64,000 bases of DNA. Source: Robertmurraya dakarensis (GTDB taxonomy: Bacteria; Bacillota; Bacilli; Bacillales; Cytobacillaceae). Positions 17,734-27,524 of this stretch are shown piece by piece (the first letter of the stretch is position 1; each line of letters starts with the position of its first letter). A program made the translations under genes and the position numbers. The notes under the pieces were generated by a model that did no database searches, was not told the DNA's origin, and was given only the letters and a program-made list of their open reading frames with translations. The DNA lies in NCBI RefSeq assembly GCF_900156875.1, contig NZ_LT707408.1, forward strand, positions 1,315,395 through 1,379,394, written 5' to 3'.

Positions 17734-18375
17734 ATGAACTTCCTTGATCAATTTACATCGATTCACCTTGATGTATTAAAAGAAATAGGGAATATTGGTG
17801 CAGGTAATGCAGCGACTGCACTTTCATCACTTTTAAATAAAAAGGTTGATATGAAGGTTCCTGATGTAAGGATTGTTTCCTTTAATGAAATGATGGAGCT
17901 TGCTGGGGGCCCTGATAATGTTGTTGCTAGTGTGTTCTTACGTATTGAGGGTGATGCACCAGGAAGTATGTTCTTTATCCTTTCTTTACAGCAAGCTAGC
18001 AGGTTTATCCAACAAATGTTGGGGGATTCAAGTCTATCATTGGATAACCCTCCATATGATGAGATGGCTCTGTCTGCACTGCAGGAGCTCGGTAATATTT
18101 TATCTGGGTCGTATTTATCTTCGCTTTCGGATTTTACCAAACTTGATTTGTACCCATCCGTTCCAGCATTAAGTATTGATATGGTTGGAGCTCTAATCAG
18201 TTTCGGGTTAATAGAATTTTCGCAGGTTAGCGATTATGCTATTGTGATAGACACAGCACTTAATGAGGATGATCATCATCCAACGGAGAGCGTGAAAGGA
18301 CACTTTTTTCTGCTGCCTGATCCAGATTCATTTGAAATTATCTTTCGGTCATTAGGGGTAAGCAGCTATGAATGA
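17734..18375 (+). CDS. cheC: CheY-P phosphatase CheC
   Basis: 213 residues. Two phosphatase helices with the E-x3-N motif are visible: [20 protein letters not shown] and [20 protein letters not shown]. CheC hydrolyses CheY-P and forms a complex with CheD. The start ATG 17734 lies 4 nt after the cheW stop with AAGGA 7 nt upstream; a longer frame beginning inside cheW is less likely. Its 3' end overlaps cheD by 8 bp. Confidence 0.94.
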   Translation: MNFLDQFTSIHLDVLKEIGNIGAGNAATALSSLLNKKVDMKVPDVRIVSFNEMMELAGGPDNVVASVFLRIEGDAPGSMFFILSLQQASRFIQQMLGDSSLSLDNPPYDEMALSALQELGNILSGSYLSSLSDFTKLDLYPSVPALSIDMVGALISFGLIEFSQVSDYAIVIDTALNEDDHHPTESVKGHFFLLPDPDSFEIIFRSLGVSSYE

Positions 18376-18865
18376 ATGTGCTCAGGTGATAAAAGTAGGG
18401 ATTGCCGATATGAACATGGTAAAGGCTCCTGATCTAATTAGAACCTCAGGCCTAGGTTCCTGTGTTGGTGTGGTTATTTATGATCAAGTAAAGGAACTTG
18501 CAGGTTTAGCCCATATCATGTTACCTGATTCTTCATTAGCGAAGGGCGGATTATTGAATATTGCAAAATTTGCAGATACTGCTGTTAAAGAACTAGTAAA
18601 TCAATTGATTCAAAATGGTTCAAGAACTTATGCTTTAAAAGCAAAAATCGCGGGCGGTGCCCAAATGTTTCAATTTGCTAACTCAAGCGATTTAATGAGG
18701 ATTGGTCCGAGGAATGTGGAGGCGGTTAAACATGAACTAGCCTCACTAAAAATTCCCATTTTAGGTGAGGATGTTGGTGGAAACAGCGGAAGGACCATTG
18801 AATTTAATCCAAAGACATGCATCTTAAAAATTCGGACGGTAAACAAAGGAATTTCGGAGTTATAG
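18368..18865 (+). CDS. cheD: Chemoreceptor glutamine deamidase CheD
   Basis: 165 residues. The catalytic Cys lies in the [13 protein letters not shown] motif, the His in [12 protein letters not shown], and a Thr/Ser-containing KIAGGAQMF segment follows. CheD deamidates receptor Gln residues and is held by CheC, linking adaptation to CheY-P level. Overlap with cheC implies coupled translation. A terminator follows closely. Confidence 0.95.
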   Translation: MNECAQVIKVGIADMNMVKAPDLIRTSGLGSCVGVVIYDQVKELAGLAHIMLPDSSLAKGGLLNIAKFADTAVKELVNQLIQNGSRTYALKAKIAGGAQMFQFANSSDLMRIGPRNVEAVKHELASLKIPILGEDVGGNSGRTIEFNPKTCILKIRTVNKGISEL

Positions 18866-18899
18866 AATGAATGGAAATTAATAGTTGGAAAATAGAATC

Positions 18900-18928
18900 A
18901 ATCAGCCTCTGTCTAAGGCTGATTTTTT
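18900..18928 (+). terminator. Intrinsic terminator after cheD
   Basis: AATCAGCC (18900-18907) pairs with GGCTGATT (18917-18924) and a run of six T (18923-18928) follows. It would end or weaken fla/che transcription before sigD. Confidence 0.8.
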
Positions 18929-19031
18929 CAGCTCATTTACTAACAATATAACAATATTCTTTCTGTGGAATTCCAATAATGTTTTTAATAATAATTCCCG
19001 CACTCTTTATAAAATGAACAAGGCAAATATT

Positions 19032-19040
19032 TGCTATAAT
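19032..19040 (+). promoter_or_regulatory. Extended -10 promoter before sigD
   Basis: TGCTATAAT (TG-N-TATAAT) ends 39 nt before the sigD ATG. No good -35 is present at 17 nt, as expected of an extended -10 site. With the terminator at 18900-18928 it suggests sigD and downstream genes can be transcribed by the vegetative sigma factor independently of the long operon. Confidence 0.55.
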
Positions 19041-19079
19041 AAACATAAAGAAATTTGCGGATGTTTTTAGGAGGTTACG

Positions 19080-19844
19080 ATGGTACAAACATCAACGAAT
19101 GAGGAACAATTAATATGGTCAAAATGGGTTTCTTCACGTGATGGAGATGCAGGAAACTTATTGGTTAAAAAGTATATGCCTCTTGTTAGTTATCATGTTC
19201 AAAGAGTATCGGTCGGCCTTCCAAAAAACGTTTCAAGGGACGAGCTTCACAGTCTAGGATTAATGGGGCTATTTGATGCATTAGAAAAATTTGATCCTTC
19301 TAGAGAGTTAAAATTTGATACATATGCCTCATTTAGGATCCGAGGGGCCATTATCGATGGGCTGCGAAAGGAAGATTGGTTATCGCGCAGTACGAGGGAA
19401 AAGGCTAAGAAAATAGAAGCGGCCGCAGAAATGTTGGAGCAAAAGCATATGGGTACCGTTACAGCGAAGCACATTGCAGACGAAGTGCAAATGACGGAAG
19501 AGGAAGTATGTACAACAATGAATGAACACTTTTTTGCGAGTATCTTGTCTATTGATGAGCATAGTAACGATCAAGATGAGAAAGATTCTAGCTCTTTTAC
19601 AATAAAAGATCCAAAAGCTGAAGTGCCTGAAGAGAAAATTTTGAAGGATGAATTAATAAAAGAAATGTCAGAGTCGATCAATAGCCTAAATGAAAAAGAG
19701 CAGCTTGTATTAAGTTTATTTTATAAAGAAGAATTAACTCTGACTGAGATTGGTCAAGTATTAGAACTTTCTACTTCGAGAATTTCCCAAATTCATTCAA
19801 AAGCTATATTTAAGCTTAGGCAAGCATTAAATAAACTCATATAA
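19080..19844 (+). CDS. sigD: RNA polymerase sigma factor SigD (FliA family)
   Basis: 254 residues. Region 2 (LVKKYMPLVSYHVQRVSVGL; LGLMGLFDALEKFDPSRELK; FDTYASFRIRGAIIDGLRKE) and region 4 helix-turn-helix (LTEIGQVLELSTSRISQIHS) are complete. SigD directs late flagellar, chemotaxis and autolysin genes. SD TAGGAGG precedes the ATG at 19080. In this genome it is separated from cheD by a 214-nt spacer with a terminator and promoter, rather than following directly. Confidence 0.96.
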   Translation: MVQTSTNEEQLIWSKWVSSRDGDAGNLLVKKYMPLVSYHVQRVSVGLPKNVSRDELHSLGLMGLFDALEKFDPSRELKFDTYASFRIRGAIIDGLRKEDWLSRSTREKAKKIEAAAEMLEQKHMGTVTAKHIADEVQMTEEEVCTTMNEHFFASILSIDEHSNDQDEKDSSSFTIKDPKAEVPEEKILKDELIKEMSESINSLNEKEQLVLSLFYKEELTLTEIGQVLELSTSRISQIHSKAIFKLRQALNKLI

Positions 19845-19887
19845 GCACTTCGTGGAAGTATTAGCACGCTTTGTTAGGAGGAATATG

Positions 19888-21240
19888 ATGGAAGTGCCGT
19901 TTAGAGTGAAGGTTTCAAAGGATTTGTTATCTGCATCTTTAGAAATTATTGGTCCATTTAAAGAGGGCATCACGGCAAATGAACTGGAAGCTTTTCTAAA
20001 GGAAGAAAATATCCATTTTGGTATCAACCATCAGCTGCTTCACGAAATCTCCGTTAATCCTATAAAAATGGATTATCCTATTATAGTTGCAGAAGGATTA
20101 CCGCCGCAGCAAGGAGAAGATGCCTATTTAGTGGCAGAGTATCCAAGTGAGAAAAAGAATAAAAAGAAAGAAGTCAATTTCCGCCATATACTTGATATTC
20201 CGTCTGTTAAGAAAGGACAGATAATAGCCAGGATTGTACCAGAGACATACGGTACAAACGGGACAACTGTCACTGGACAGACATTGCTGCCTCGAAAGGG
20301 AAAGCCATTGAAGGTTAGAGCGGGAAAGAACGTGATCAAACTGGATAATCAATTTATCGCTTCAATAGATGGGCAGGTAAGCATAACGACAAGAAGTATA
20401 TCGGTTAATCCAGTGTTCGAAGTTACGGGTGACCTAGATCTAAAAACGGGGAATGTCCATTTTATCGGGAATGTCGTTATTAGAGGGGATGTCCCAACAG
20501 GGTATGTGATCGAAGCCGGCGGCGACATTAGGATTTATGGATTAGTTGAAGGGGCCCAATTAATAGCAAACGGAAATATACTAGTTTCTGGTGGAATCAC
20601 TGGAGGCAATCGAGGTCATGTTAGTGCAGGCGGAACGATACAAGCAAATTACTTAAATCAAGCAGACGTACAGGCTGTTGAAGATATAATCATTCATTCC
20701 TCTCTATTGCATAGTAAGGTAGAGGCAGGGGGGGCAATAATCTGTAAAAATGGACCTATAATTGGAGGACAAATCTTTTCCGGTAAGGATATTCATGTAA
20801 AGGAGATTGGGAACCACTTATATACAAAAACAGAGTTAACAATGGGATACAACCCAGCCATGGAACAACAAGAAATAGAGCTGATCCAAGAGTCAGAAAA
20901 GGTGTCTGAAAATATCAAAAAATTAGCGCAAATAGAGCAAATACTTCTCAAAGGCATGCAGCAAAAAGCTCAGGTGTCATTACAGGAAAAAGAAGTGCTC
21001 GTAAAACAAAGAGCTACGAAAGAACAGCTTACCCTTCAGTTAAAACGGCTGCAGCAGCAACTTTTAGAGGTGAAGCATGAAAAAGAACGGAGTAAAAGTG
21101 CATCCCTTTTTATATATGAGAAAATCCATCCTAATACAGTCCTTCATTTTGGAAAACAGTCAAGGGTTATTCAAAGAGTTCATACGTATGTAAAGTTTTA
21201 TATCGAAGACGGAGAAATTATGTTTGAATCAATTGGGTAG
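19888..21240 (+). CDS. DUF342/FapA-like polymerising protein
   Basis: 450 residues from ATG 19888 (AGGAGG at 19876-19881; an ATG at 19885 is also possible). The centre (about 160-320) is a repetitive beta-helix rich in V/I/G with DLDLKTGNVHFIGNVVIRGD and VSAGGTIQANYLNQADVQA, the DUF342 (FapA) signature. The C-terminal third (about 335-420) is a predicted coiled coil rich in Gln, Lys and Glu. DUF342 proteins are known as bactofilin-like polymer formers; a motility role here is inferred only from the position between sigD and swrB. Not present at this site in B. subtilis as I recall. Confidence 0.8.
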   Translation: MEVPFRVKVSKDLLSASLEIIGPFKEGITANELEAFLKEENIHFGINHQLLHEISVNPIKMDYPIIVAEGLPPQQGEDAYLVAEYPSEKKNKKKEVNFRHILDIPSVKKGQIIARIVPETYGTNGTTVTGQTLLPRKGKPLKVRAGKNVIKLDNQFIASIDGQVSITTRSISVNPVFEVTGDLDLKTGNVHFIGNVVIRGDVPTGYVIEAGGDIRIYGLVEGAQLIANGNILVSGGITGGNRGHVSAGGTIQANYLNQADVQAVEDIIIHSSLLHSKVEAGGAIICKNGPIIGGQIFSGKDIHVKEIGNHLYTKTELTMGYNPAMEQQEIELIQESEKVSENIKKLAQIEQILLKGMQQKAQVSLQEKEVLVKQRATKEQLTLQLKRLQQQLLEVKHEKERSKSASLFIYEKIHPNTVLHFGKQSRVIQRVHTYVKFYIEDGEIMFESIG

Positions 21241-21277
21241 ACAGCGGTTGTATATTATATAAGGAAGTGATGAGGTT

Positions 21278-21574
21278 TTGAGCTTGAAATCAATAGAAAT
21301 GCAAGTAGCACTTCCGCGAACACAGGATGCTGGAAAATTACAAGAGCAGCTGCAGCAGCGAGGTCAGCTTCATCATGATATGGCAGCACAAACTGGTAAA
21401 AAAGAAGATGAGAAAAAGGCGAAAACGGTTAGTAAGCAAGAACAAAAAGATCGTGCACAATTCCACAAGGAAGGACGAAACGATGATCATCAGCAAGAAA
21501 ATAAAAAGCGAAATAAGGAAAAAACTAAAGTATCACATCCATACAAAGGGACCCGTATGGATTTTAGTGGATAG
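21278..21574 (+). CDS. Small charged protein of unknown function
   Basis: 98 residues from TTG 21278 (AAGGAAG 10 nt upstream; TTG 21284 is an alternative). Only the first third looks structured or conserved, with the motif MQVALPRTQDAGKLQEQLQQ; the rest is highly charged (Lys/Glu/Gln/Asp) and probably disordered, ending in HPYKGTRMDFSG. No enzymatic motif, signal peptide or membrane segment. It sits 37 nt after the DUF342 gene and 9 nt before swrB, so cotranscription is likely. Function not recognised. Confidence 0.65.
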   Translation: MSLKSIEMQVALPRTQDAGKLQEQLQQRGQLHHDMAAQTGKKEDEKKAKTVSKQEQKDRAQFHKEGRNDDHQQENKKRNKEKTKVSHPYKGTRMDFSG

Positions 21575-21583
21575 AGGGATTGT

Positions 21584-22231
21584 ATGACGAATTTTTTACT
21601 ATTTATAAGTCTCACTTTAAATATTATTGCATTCCTATGTATTGTCATTCTTTATTTACGTCAGAACAAATTATTTGAAGTAGAGAAAAAACAAGCTCAG
21701 CTTATTAATGAGATGGAAGAAATTATTTCTGCTTATCTTATTGAAATGAAGGAAGAAAACGAGCAGTTTATTAAAAATGTAAAAAAAGTTCAATCGAATA
21801 GTGCAGCAAATAACCTTCCAAAAAAGGATGCTAGTCAAGAATCGGAAGATAGCAAGGAGAACGAAACTTTAACAGAAAATATCAGCTTTGAATCTAAAGC
21901 CGAAGATACAGCGGGACATGAAGATAACCATATCTATCCAAGGGGAAATGTTTTTCAAGTAGTTCAGGCGTATAGAAATACATATAAGCAGCATGAAGAA
22001 AAAATTGATGATCTTCCTATTACACCGGAAAAGGACTTGAAAACAGAACTAGAAGAGCACCAGCCTATAAATAAAGAGGGACATAATGACAACAATTCCA
22101 CTACAACGTTAAATGAGGCATTAAGATTAAGAAATCAGGGGCATGCGGTGTCAGATATTGCTAAAAAGTTAAATAAAGGGAAGACAGAAATCGAGCTTTT
22201 ACTCAAATTTGGACAAAATGATCAAGAATAA
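21584..22231 (+). CDS. swrB: Swarming motility protein SwrB
   Basis: 215 residues. One N-terminal transmembrane helix (about 4-25) is followed by a coiled-coil segment (about 25-65), an acidic low-complexity middle and a C-terminal helix-turn-helix-like block (ALRLRNQGHAVSDIAKKLNK, then GKTEIELLLKF). In B. subtilis SwrB promotes activation of the flagellar export apparatus. It is longer than the B. subtilis protein because of the acidic middle. Assigned from architecture and its place between sigD and rpsB. Confidence 0.82.
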   Translation: MTNFLLFISLTLNIIAFLCIVILYLRQNKLFEVEKKQAQLINEMEEIISAYLIEMKEENEQFIKNVKKVQSNSAANNLPKKDASQESEDSKENETLTENISFESKAEDTAGHEDNHIYPRGNVFQVVQAYRNTYKQHEEKIDDLPITPEKDLKTELEEHQPINKEGHNDNNSTTTLNEALRLRNQGHAVSDIAKKLNKGKTEIELLLKFGQNDQE

Positions 22232-22232
22232 C

Positions 22233-22261
22233 TTGATAAGAATTCATACATATGCTATATT
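22233..22261 (+). promoter_or_regulatory. Sigma-A promoter for rpsB
   Basis: TTGATA (22233-22238), a 17-nt spacer and TATATT (22256-22261). It lies just after the swrB stop and about 120 nt before rpsB. Confidence 0.65.
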
Positions 22262-22296
22262 TACAAATGGTGTTAATACACACGTTCGTGGATTTG

Positions 22297-22330
22297 GACA
22301 AATGGTGCTGTTAATGTAACAGTTTTTGTC
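22297..22330 (+). promoter_or_regulatory. Hairpin in the rpsB leader
   Basis: CTGTTA (22308-22313) pairs with TAACAG (22317-22322) around an ATG loop, and GACAAA (22297-22302) pairs with TTTGTC (22325-22330) outside. A single TAAAAATG follows, so termination is possible but weak. A site for feedback by S2 is an inference. Confidence 0.45.
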
Positions 22331-22339
22331 TAAAAATGA

Positions 22340-23080
<741 letters not shown>

Positions 23081-23083
23081 TCG

Positions 23084-23207
23084 AAAAGCGGAAGCGCCTT
23101 GATCAGACCCGACTAGCACAAGACGAGCCTCCCGGAAAGGTGTTCTTTACCTTTTTGGGAGGATTGGCTTGTGACTCGAGGGGCTAGGCGCTGGAGCTAG
23201 ACAGCTC
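23084..23207 (+). repeat. Dispersed palindromic repeat, copy A
   Basis: Starts AAAAGCGGAAGCGCC and ends GGGGCTAGGCGCTGGAGCT; the two ends pair through AGCGCC/GGCGCT. An inner stem joins CCTCCC with GGGAGG and AAAGGT with ACCTTT. Same family as 42922-43033 (opposite orientation) and 44460-44567. It begins 4 nt after the rpsB stop. Confidence 0.8.
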
Positions 23208-23225
23208 TTGTTCAAAGAATGAATG

Positions 23226-23265
23226 AAGGTGATTAGAGGGCTTTACCCTTTATCACCTTTTTTTA
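23226..23265 (+). terminator. Terminator between rpsB and tsf
   Basis: AAGGTGAT (23226-23233) pairs with ATCACCTT (23252-23259), with GGG/CCC inside, and a T-run follows. It separates rpsB from tsf or attenuates read-through. Confidence 0.8.
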
Positions 23266-23347
23266 AAGAATAATGTCCCATAATAGATTAGTTTTTACTA
23301 GTCTTGCCAAAAATAATAGTACATAGATCAAAGGAGGATTTCTTATT

Positions 23348-24229
23348 ATGGCAATTACTGCACAAATGGTTAAAGAACTACGTGAAAAAACAGGCGCAGG
23401 TATGATGGACTGCAAAAAGGCACTTCAAGAAGTTGACGGTGATATGGAAAAAGCAATCGATTACCTACGTGAAAAAGGTATCGCAAAAGCTGCTAAAAAG
23501 GGCGATCGTATTGCTGCTGAAGGTTTAACTGCAATTAAAGTTGAAGGAAACGAAGCAGTAATTCTAGAAGTGAACTCTGAAACTGATTTTGTTGCTAAAA
23601 ATGAAGGATTCCAAACGCTTGTTAAAGAGCTTGCAGAGCACCTTCTAGCAAAAAAACCAGCATCTGTAGAAGAAGCTAATGGACAAACAATGGATAACGG
23701 AGCAACTGTTGAAGCGTATATTAATGCTGCCGTAGCAAAAATTGGTGAAAAACTTACACTTCGTCGTTTCGAAGTTAAAACAAAATCCGATAACGATGCT
23801 TTTGGTGCATATCTGCACATGGGTGGCCGTATTGGGGTGCTTTCTGTACTTGAAGGTACAACAGATGAAGATGCAGCTAAAGATGTATCCATGCATATTG
23901 CTGCTTTAAATCCAAAGTATGTATCACGTGACGAGGTTTCTGCAGAAGAAGTAGAACGCGAACGTCAAGTTCTTACTCAACAAGCATTAAACGAAGGCAA
24001 GCCTGAAAATATTGTTGCTAAAATGGTAGAAGGCCGTCTTAGCAAATACTTTGAAGATGTATGTGTAAATGACCAAGCTTTCGTTAAGAACCCTGATCAA
24101 AAGGTAGGACAATTTGTTCAATCTAAAGGCGGAAAAATTCGTGAATTCGTTCGTTATGAAGTAGGAGAAGGAATCGAAAAGCGTGAAGATAATTTCGCTG
24201 AGGAAGTTATGAGTCAAGTTAAAAAATAA
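23348..24229 (+). CDS. tsf: Translation elongation factor Ts
   Basis: 293 residues. The N-terminal UBA-like segment with [20 protein letters not shown] and the [10 protein letters not shown] core motif that contacts EF-Tu are present. EF-Ts exchanges GDP for GTP on EF-Tu. SD AAAGGAGG precedes ATG 23348. Codon use is strongly biased, as for translation genes. Confidence 0.98.
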   Translation: MAITAQMVKELREKTGAGMMDCKKALQEVDGDMEKAIDYLREKGIAKAAKKGDRIAAEGLTAIKVEGNEAVILEVNSETDFVAKNEGFQTLVKELAEHLLAKKPASVEEANGQTMDNGATVEAYINAAVAKIGEKLTLRRFEVKTKSDNDAFGAYLHMGGRIGVLSVLEGTTDEDAAKDVSMHIAALNPKYVSRDEVSAEEVERERQVLTQQALNEGKPENIVAKMVEGRLSKYFEDVCVNDQAFVKNPDQKVGQFVQSKGGKIREFVRYEVGEGIEKREDNFAEEVMSQVKK

Positions 24230-24277
24230 TGATGACGATCTAGATTTCTATAACTGATATCCGTTTAGCGGATTATA

Positions 24278-24305
24278 TAGGGAACACATTGTGTTCCCTA
24301 TTTTT
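24278..24305 (+). terminator. Terminator after tsf
   Basis: TAGGGAACACA (24278-24288) and TGTGTTCCCTA (24290-24300) are exact reverse complements followed by TTTTT. Confidence 0.85.
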
Positions 24306-24336
24306 AAAAAATAATCTTAATAATCGTACGAGAACA

Positions 24337-24345
24337 TGTTAAAAT
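24337..24345 (+). promoter_or_regulatory. Extended -10 promoter for pyrH
   Basis: TGTTAAAAT (TG-N-TAAAAT) lies about 55 nt before the pyrH ATG and just after the tsf terminator. No convincing -35 element. Confidence 0.4.
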
Positions 24346-24400
24346 TCTCATAGAAAAAGGAAGTTTTCCTTATATCTGAAATATACATATGGAGGTTCCG

Positions 24401-25126
24401 ATGAGCAGTCCTAAATACAAACGCGTTGTCTTGAAATTAAGTGGTGAAGCTTTGGCCGGAAATCAAGGATTTGGAATCAATCCAACTGTGATAAAATCCG
24501 TTGCCGGACAAGTGAAAGAGCTAGCAGAATTAGGTGTAGAGGTTGCTGTAGTTGTTGGCGGCGGGAACATTTGGCGAGGGAAAATAGGCGAAGAAATGGG
24601 AATGGATAGAGCAACTGCGGACTATATGGGTATGCTTGCTACTGTAATGAATTCCTTAGCGCTTCAAGATAGTCTTGAACAGCTAGGTATTGAAACTCGT
24701 GTTCAAACGTCAATTGAAATGAGACAAGTAGCTGAACCATATATTCGCAGACGTGCCATTCGTCATCTGGAGAAAACCCGCGTTGTCATTTTTGCTGCCG
24801 GTACAGGGAACCCTTACTTTTCAACAGATACGACCGCTGCTTTACGTGCAGCCGAAATTGAGGCTGATGTAATATTAATGGCTAAAAATAATGTTGATGG
24901 TGTCTACTCTGCAGATCCTCGCGTTGATCAAAATGCGAAGAAATACGAAGAACTTTCTTATTTAGACGTCTTGAAGGAAGGTCTAGCAGTGATGGATTCA
25001 ACAGCTTCTTCATTATGTATGGATAATGATATCCCACTCATTGTTTTTTCAATCATGGAAAATGGAAATATTAAACGAGCTGTTTTAGGTGAATCTATTG
25101 GAACGATTGTAAGGGGGAAAAAATAA
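24401..25126 (+). CDS. pyrH: UMP kinase
   Basis: 241 residues, amino-acid kinase fold. [13 protein letters not shown] at the N-terminus, [31 protein letters not shown] and YSADP motifs mark the hexameric bacterial UMP kinase. It makes UDP from UMP and ATP. The upstream in-frame ATG at 24389 overlaps the SD (GGAGG 24391-24395), so ATG 24401 is preferred. Stop overlaps the frr start by one base. Confidence 0.97.
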   Translation: MSSPKYKRVVLKLSGEALAGNQGFGINPTVIKSVAGQVKELAELGVEVAVVVGGGNIWRGKIGEEMGMDRATADYMGMLATVMNSLALQDSLEQLGIETRVQTSIEMRQVAEPYIRRRAIRHLEKTRVVIFAAGTGNPYFSTDTTAALRAAEIEADVILMAKNNVDGVYSADPRVDQNAKKYEELSYLDVLKEGLAVMDSTASSLCMDNDIPLIVFSIMENGNIKRAVLGESIGTIVRGKK

Positions 25127-25683
25127 TGCCAAAACAAGTAATTGCAACTGTAAAGGAGAGAATGACAAAGGCGATTCAAAGTTATTCTCGTGAACTTGCC
25201 GGAATTCGTGCAGGGAGAGCAAATGCATCCTTGCTTGATCGAATTTCTGTTGATTATTATGGAGCTCCGACTCCAATCAACCAATTAGCTGGTGTGTCTG
25301 TTCCTGAGGCAAGACTATTAGTTGTTCAACCATATGACAAGACGATCTTAGGCGAAATTGAAAAAGCAATTTTAAAATCTGATTTAGGGATAACACCTAC
25401 TAATGATGGAAATGTTATTCGTTTAGCGATTCCACAACTAACAGAAGAACGCAGAAAAGAGCTTGTTAAAGTTGTGAAAAAAGAAGCGGAAGAAGCAAAG
25501 GTTGCGATCCGCAATATTCGCCGTGACGGCAATGATGACTTAAAGAAGCTTGAAAAAAGTGGAGGTATTACAGAGGATGAGCTCCGCGGTTATTCTGATG
25601 ACATTCAAAAAGCAACTGATGAGTTTATTGCAAAGATTGACAGCATGACAAAAGATAAAGAAAAAGAAATTTTAGAAGTATAA
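25126..25683 (+). CDS. frr: Ribosome recycling factor
   Basis: 185 residues, full length. [34 protein letters not shown] and the C-terminal [14 protein letters not shown] motif are characteristic. RRF with EF-G splits post-termination ribosomes. Translationally linked to pyrH through a TAATG overlap. Confidence 0.98.
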   Translation: MPKQVIATVKERMTKAIQSYSRELAGIRAGRANASLLDRISVDYYGAPTPINQLAGVSVPEARLLVVQPYDKTILGEIEKAILKSDLGITPTNDGNVIRLAIPQLTEERRKELVKVVKKEAEEAKVAIRNIRRDGNDDLKKLEKSGGITEDELRGYSDDIQKATDEFIAKIDSMTKDKEKEILEV

Positions 25684-25695
25684 TATGACCCCTTC

Positions 25696-25726
25696 ATACC
25701 CTCTATGTTTAGGGGGTATTTCTTTT
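25696..25726 (+). terminator. Terminator after frr
   Basis: ATACCCTC at 25696-25703 pairs with GGGGGTAT at 25712-25719, followed by a T-rich stretch. Confidence 0.7.
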
Positions 25727-25805
25727 CTAGTTAGTCTTCTTATACTTTTACTTCTTATTTTTGATGCTCGTACATATTTTTTATAGAGATATCTTTTTCC
25801 ATTTT

Positions 25806-25814
25806 TGGTATGAT
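25806..25814 (+). promoter_or_regulatory. Extended -10 promoter for uppS
   Basis: TGGTATGAT (TG-N-TATGAT) lies 75 nt before the uppS start and after the frr terminator. No clear -35. Confidence 0.5.
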
Positions 25815-25888
25815 AGTAGCAGTAAATGAAATTTGATACTTTAAATCATGTTTGGTGAGAAATTCTTATCTTTTTTGGAGGATCCTAA

Positions 25889-26665
25889 ATGTTAGATAAA
25901 CGAAAGTTCTGGAAGAAACAGGATGAATCTTACGAACTCCAAGACCAAATCATTTCAATTAAAAAACAGCCAGTCCCATCCCATATAGCAATTATTATGG
26001 ATGGCAACGGACGCTGGGCTAAGAAAAGAGCGCTCCCAAGGATAGCCGGTCACCATGAAGGAATGAAGGTTGTCCGTAAAATCACAAAGCTTGCAAATGA
26101 ATTGGGTGTTAAAACCCTTACACTATACGCATTTTCAACTGAAAATTGGAAACGCCCGAAAATGGAAGTAGATTATTTAATGAAACTTCCTGAAGAATTT
26201 CTTGGGTCTTTTTTACCGGAACTAATCGAAGAAAATGTGCGTGTAGAAATGATGGGCTATCGAGATAGTTTGCCGTCCCATACGGTAAACGCAGTAGAAA
26301 AAGCAATGCGTGATACGCAAAATAATAATGGTCTTGTCTTGAATTTTGCTTTAAATTATGGGAGCAGATCTGAAATTTTGGATGCGGTCAAAAGCGTCTT
26401 AAATGATTGTAAAAGTGGCATACTGAATGAGAATGAACTAAATGAAGAAGTTTTTTCATCTTATCTGATGACAAGTAAACACGAAGACCCAGACTTGTTG
26501 ATTCGAACAAGCGGTGAAATACGTCTCAGTAACTTTATGCTTTGGCAATTAGCCTATACAGAGTTTTGGTTCACAGAAGTTTTGTGGCCAGATTTTAGTG
26601 AAAAGCATCTTATAGAGGCAGTCCGTGAATTTCAAAATCGTCAGAGGCGTTTTGGTGGAGTATAA
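25889..26665 (+). CDS. uppS: Undecaprenyl diphosphate synthase (cis-prenyltransferase)
   Basis: 258 residues. The catalytic D38 lies in IIMDGNGRWAKKR; the RIAGHHEGMK and TLYAFSTENWKRP motifs and the C-terminal RTSGEIRLSNFMLWQ region complete the family pattern. It condenses isopentenyl diphosphate onto farnesyl diphosphate to make the C55 carrier lipid for cell-wall synthesis. Followed 20 nt later by cdsA. Confidence 0.97.
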   Translation: MLDKRKFWKKQDESYELQDQIISIKKQPVPSHIAIIMDGNGRWAKKRALPRIAGHHEGMKVVRKITKLANELGVKTLTLYAFSTENWKRPKMEVDYLMKLPEEFLGSFLPELIEENVRVEMMGYRDSLPSHTVNAVEKAMRDTQNNNGLVLNFALNYGSRSEILDAVKSVLNDCKSGILNENELNEEVFSSYLMTSKHEDPDLLIRTSGEIRLSNFMLWQLAYTEFWFTEVLWPDFSEKHLIEAVREFQNRQRRFGGV

Positions 26666-26685
26666 CAAAGGTGTTGAATTTGTAA

Positions 26686-27477
26686 ATGAAGCAAAGAGTC
26701 ATAACAGGAGTTATTGCAGCAGGAGTATTCTTACCGATAGTTATTGCAGGTGGAATGCCGATTATTCTATTAACGTACTTATTAGCTTCAATCGCGTTAT
26801 ATGAATTATTAAAGATGCGAAACCTTAAGCTATTATCCATACCGGGTCTTATTTCTTTAGCTGTATTATGGGTCTTCTTAATTCCAAACAGATTTATTGA
26901 TATATTGATTCACCTCAATATCGCAAAGGTAGAGATTGCCCTTATGGCAGTTTTGCTATTTTTAACTTATACGGTTGCAACGAAAAATAGGTTTACTTTT
27001 GACGATGTAGCTTTTTCTTTAATGGCAACATTATATATAGGTATGGGCTTTTTCTACTTTATTGAAACAAGAGAGGCTGGAGGATTAGTATATATCTTTT
27101 ATTCCCTCTTTATTATTTGGGCTACCGACTCAGGGGCATACTTTATTGGCCGTGCGTTTGGGAAGCGAAAATTATGGCCGGAAATTAGTCCAAACAAAAC
27201 GATTGAAGGCTCTATAGGCGGAATATTATCTGCCGTTTTAGTGGCTATTCTTTTTGTGATATTCTCTGATATTGATGCATCATTAATGGAATTAATTTTT
27301 ATAACAGTGTTATTGTCTATATTTGGCCAAGTAGGTGATTTAGTAGAGTCAGCTTTGAAGCGGCATTACGATGTAAAGGATTCAGGCAGAATACTTCCTG
27401 GACATGGTGGTATTTTAGACCGTTTCGACAGCTTGCTTTTTGTGTGGCCATTAATACACTTCTTTCATTTATTGTAA
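26686..27477 (+). CDS. cdsA: Phosphatidate cytidylyltransferase
   Basis: 263 residues, about seven to eight transmembrane segments. The C-terminal CDS signature spans roughly residues 215-245 (FGQVGDLVESALKRHYDVKD, then SGRILPGHGGILDRFD). It converts phosphatidate and CTP to CDP-diacylglycerol for phospholipid synthesis in the membrane. ATG 26686 lies in the uppS-cdsA-dxr-rseP-proS order shared with B. subtilis. Confidence 0.97.
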   Translation: MKQRVITGVIAAGVFLPIVIAGGMPIILLTYLLASIALYELLKMRNLKLLSIPGLISLAVLWVFLIPNRFIDILIHLNIAKVEIALMAVLLFLTYTVATKNRFTFDDVAFSLMATLYIGMGFFYFIETREAGGLVYIFYSLFIIWATDSGAYFIGRAFGKRKLWPEISPNKTIEGSIGGILSAVLVAILFVIFSDIDASLMELIFITVLLSIFGQVGDLVESALKRHYDVKDSGRILPGHGGILDRFDSLLFVWPLIHFFHLL

Positions 27478-27524
27478 TAAGGATGTTAAGCCGCAATAAT
27501 TATACATTATTAAAATCTTACGTG

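Noticed and set aside
18885-19070. Small open frame of 61 codons before sigD
   Set aside because: It crosses the cheD terminator and the sigD promoter; Asn/Phe-rich composition reflects AT-rich DNA.
23084-23207. A tRNA-like or ncRNA gene after rpsB
   Set aside because: The fold recurs at two other loci with shared ends, so it is a dispersed repeat rather than a unique RNA gene.
23461-23892. Open frame of 143 codons on the minus strand
   Set aside because: Antisense to the tsf coding sequence, Ser/Ala-rich translation without any family resemblance.
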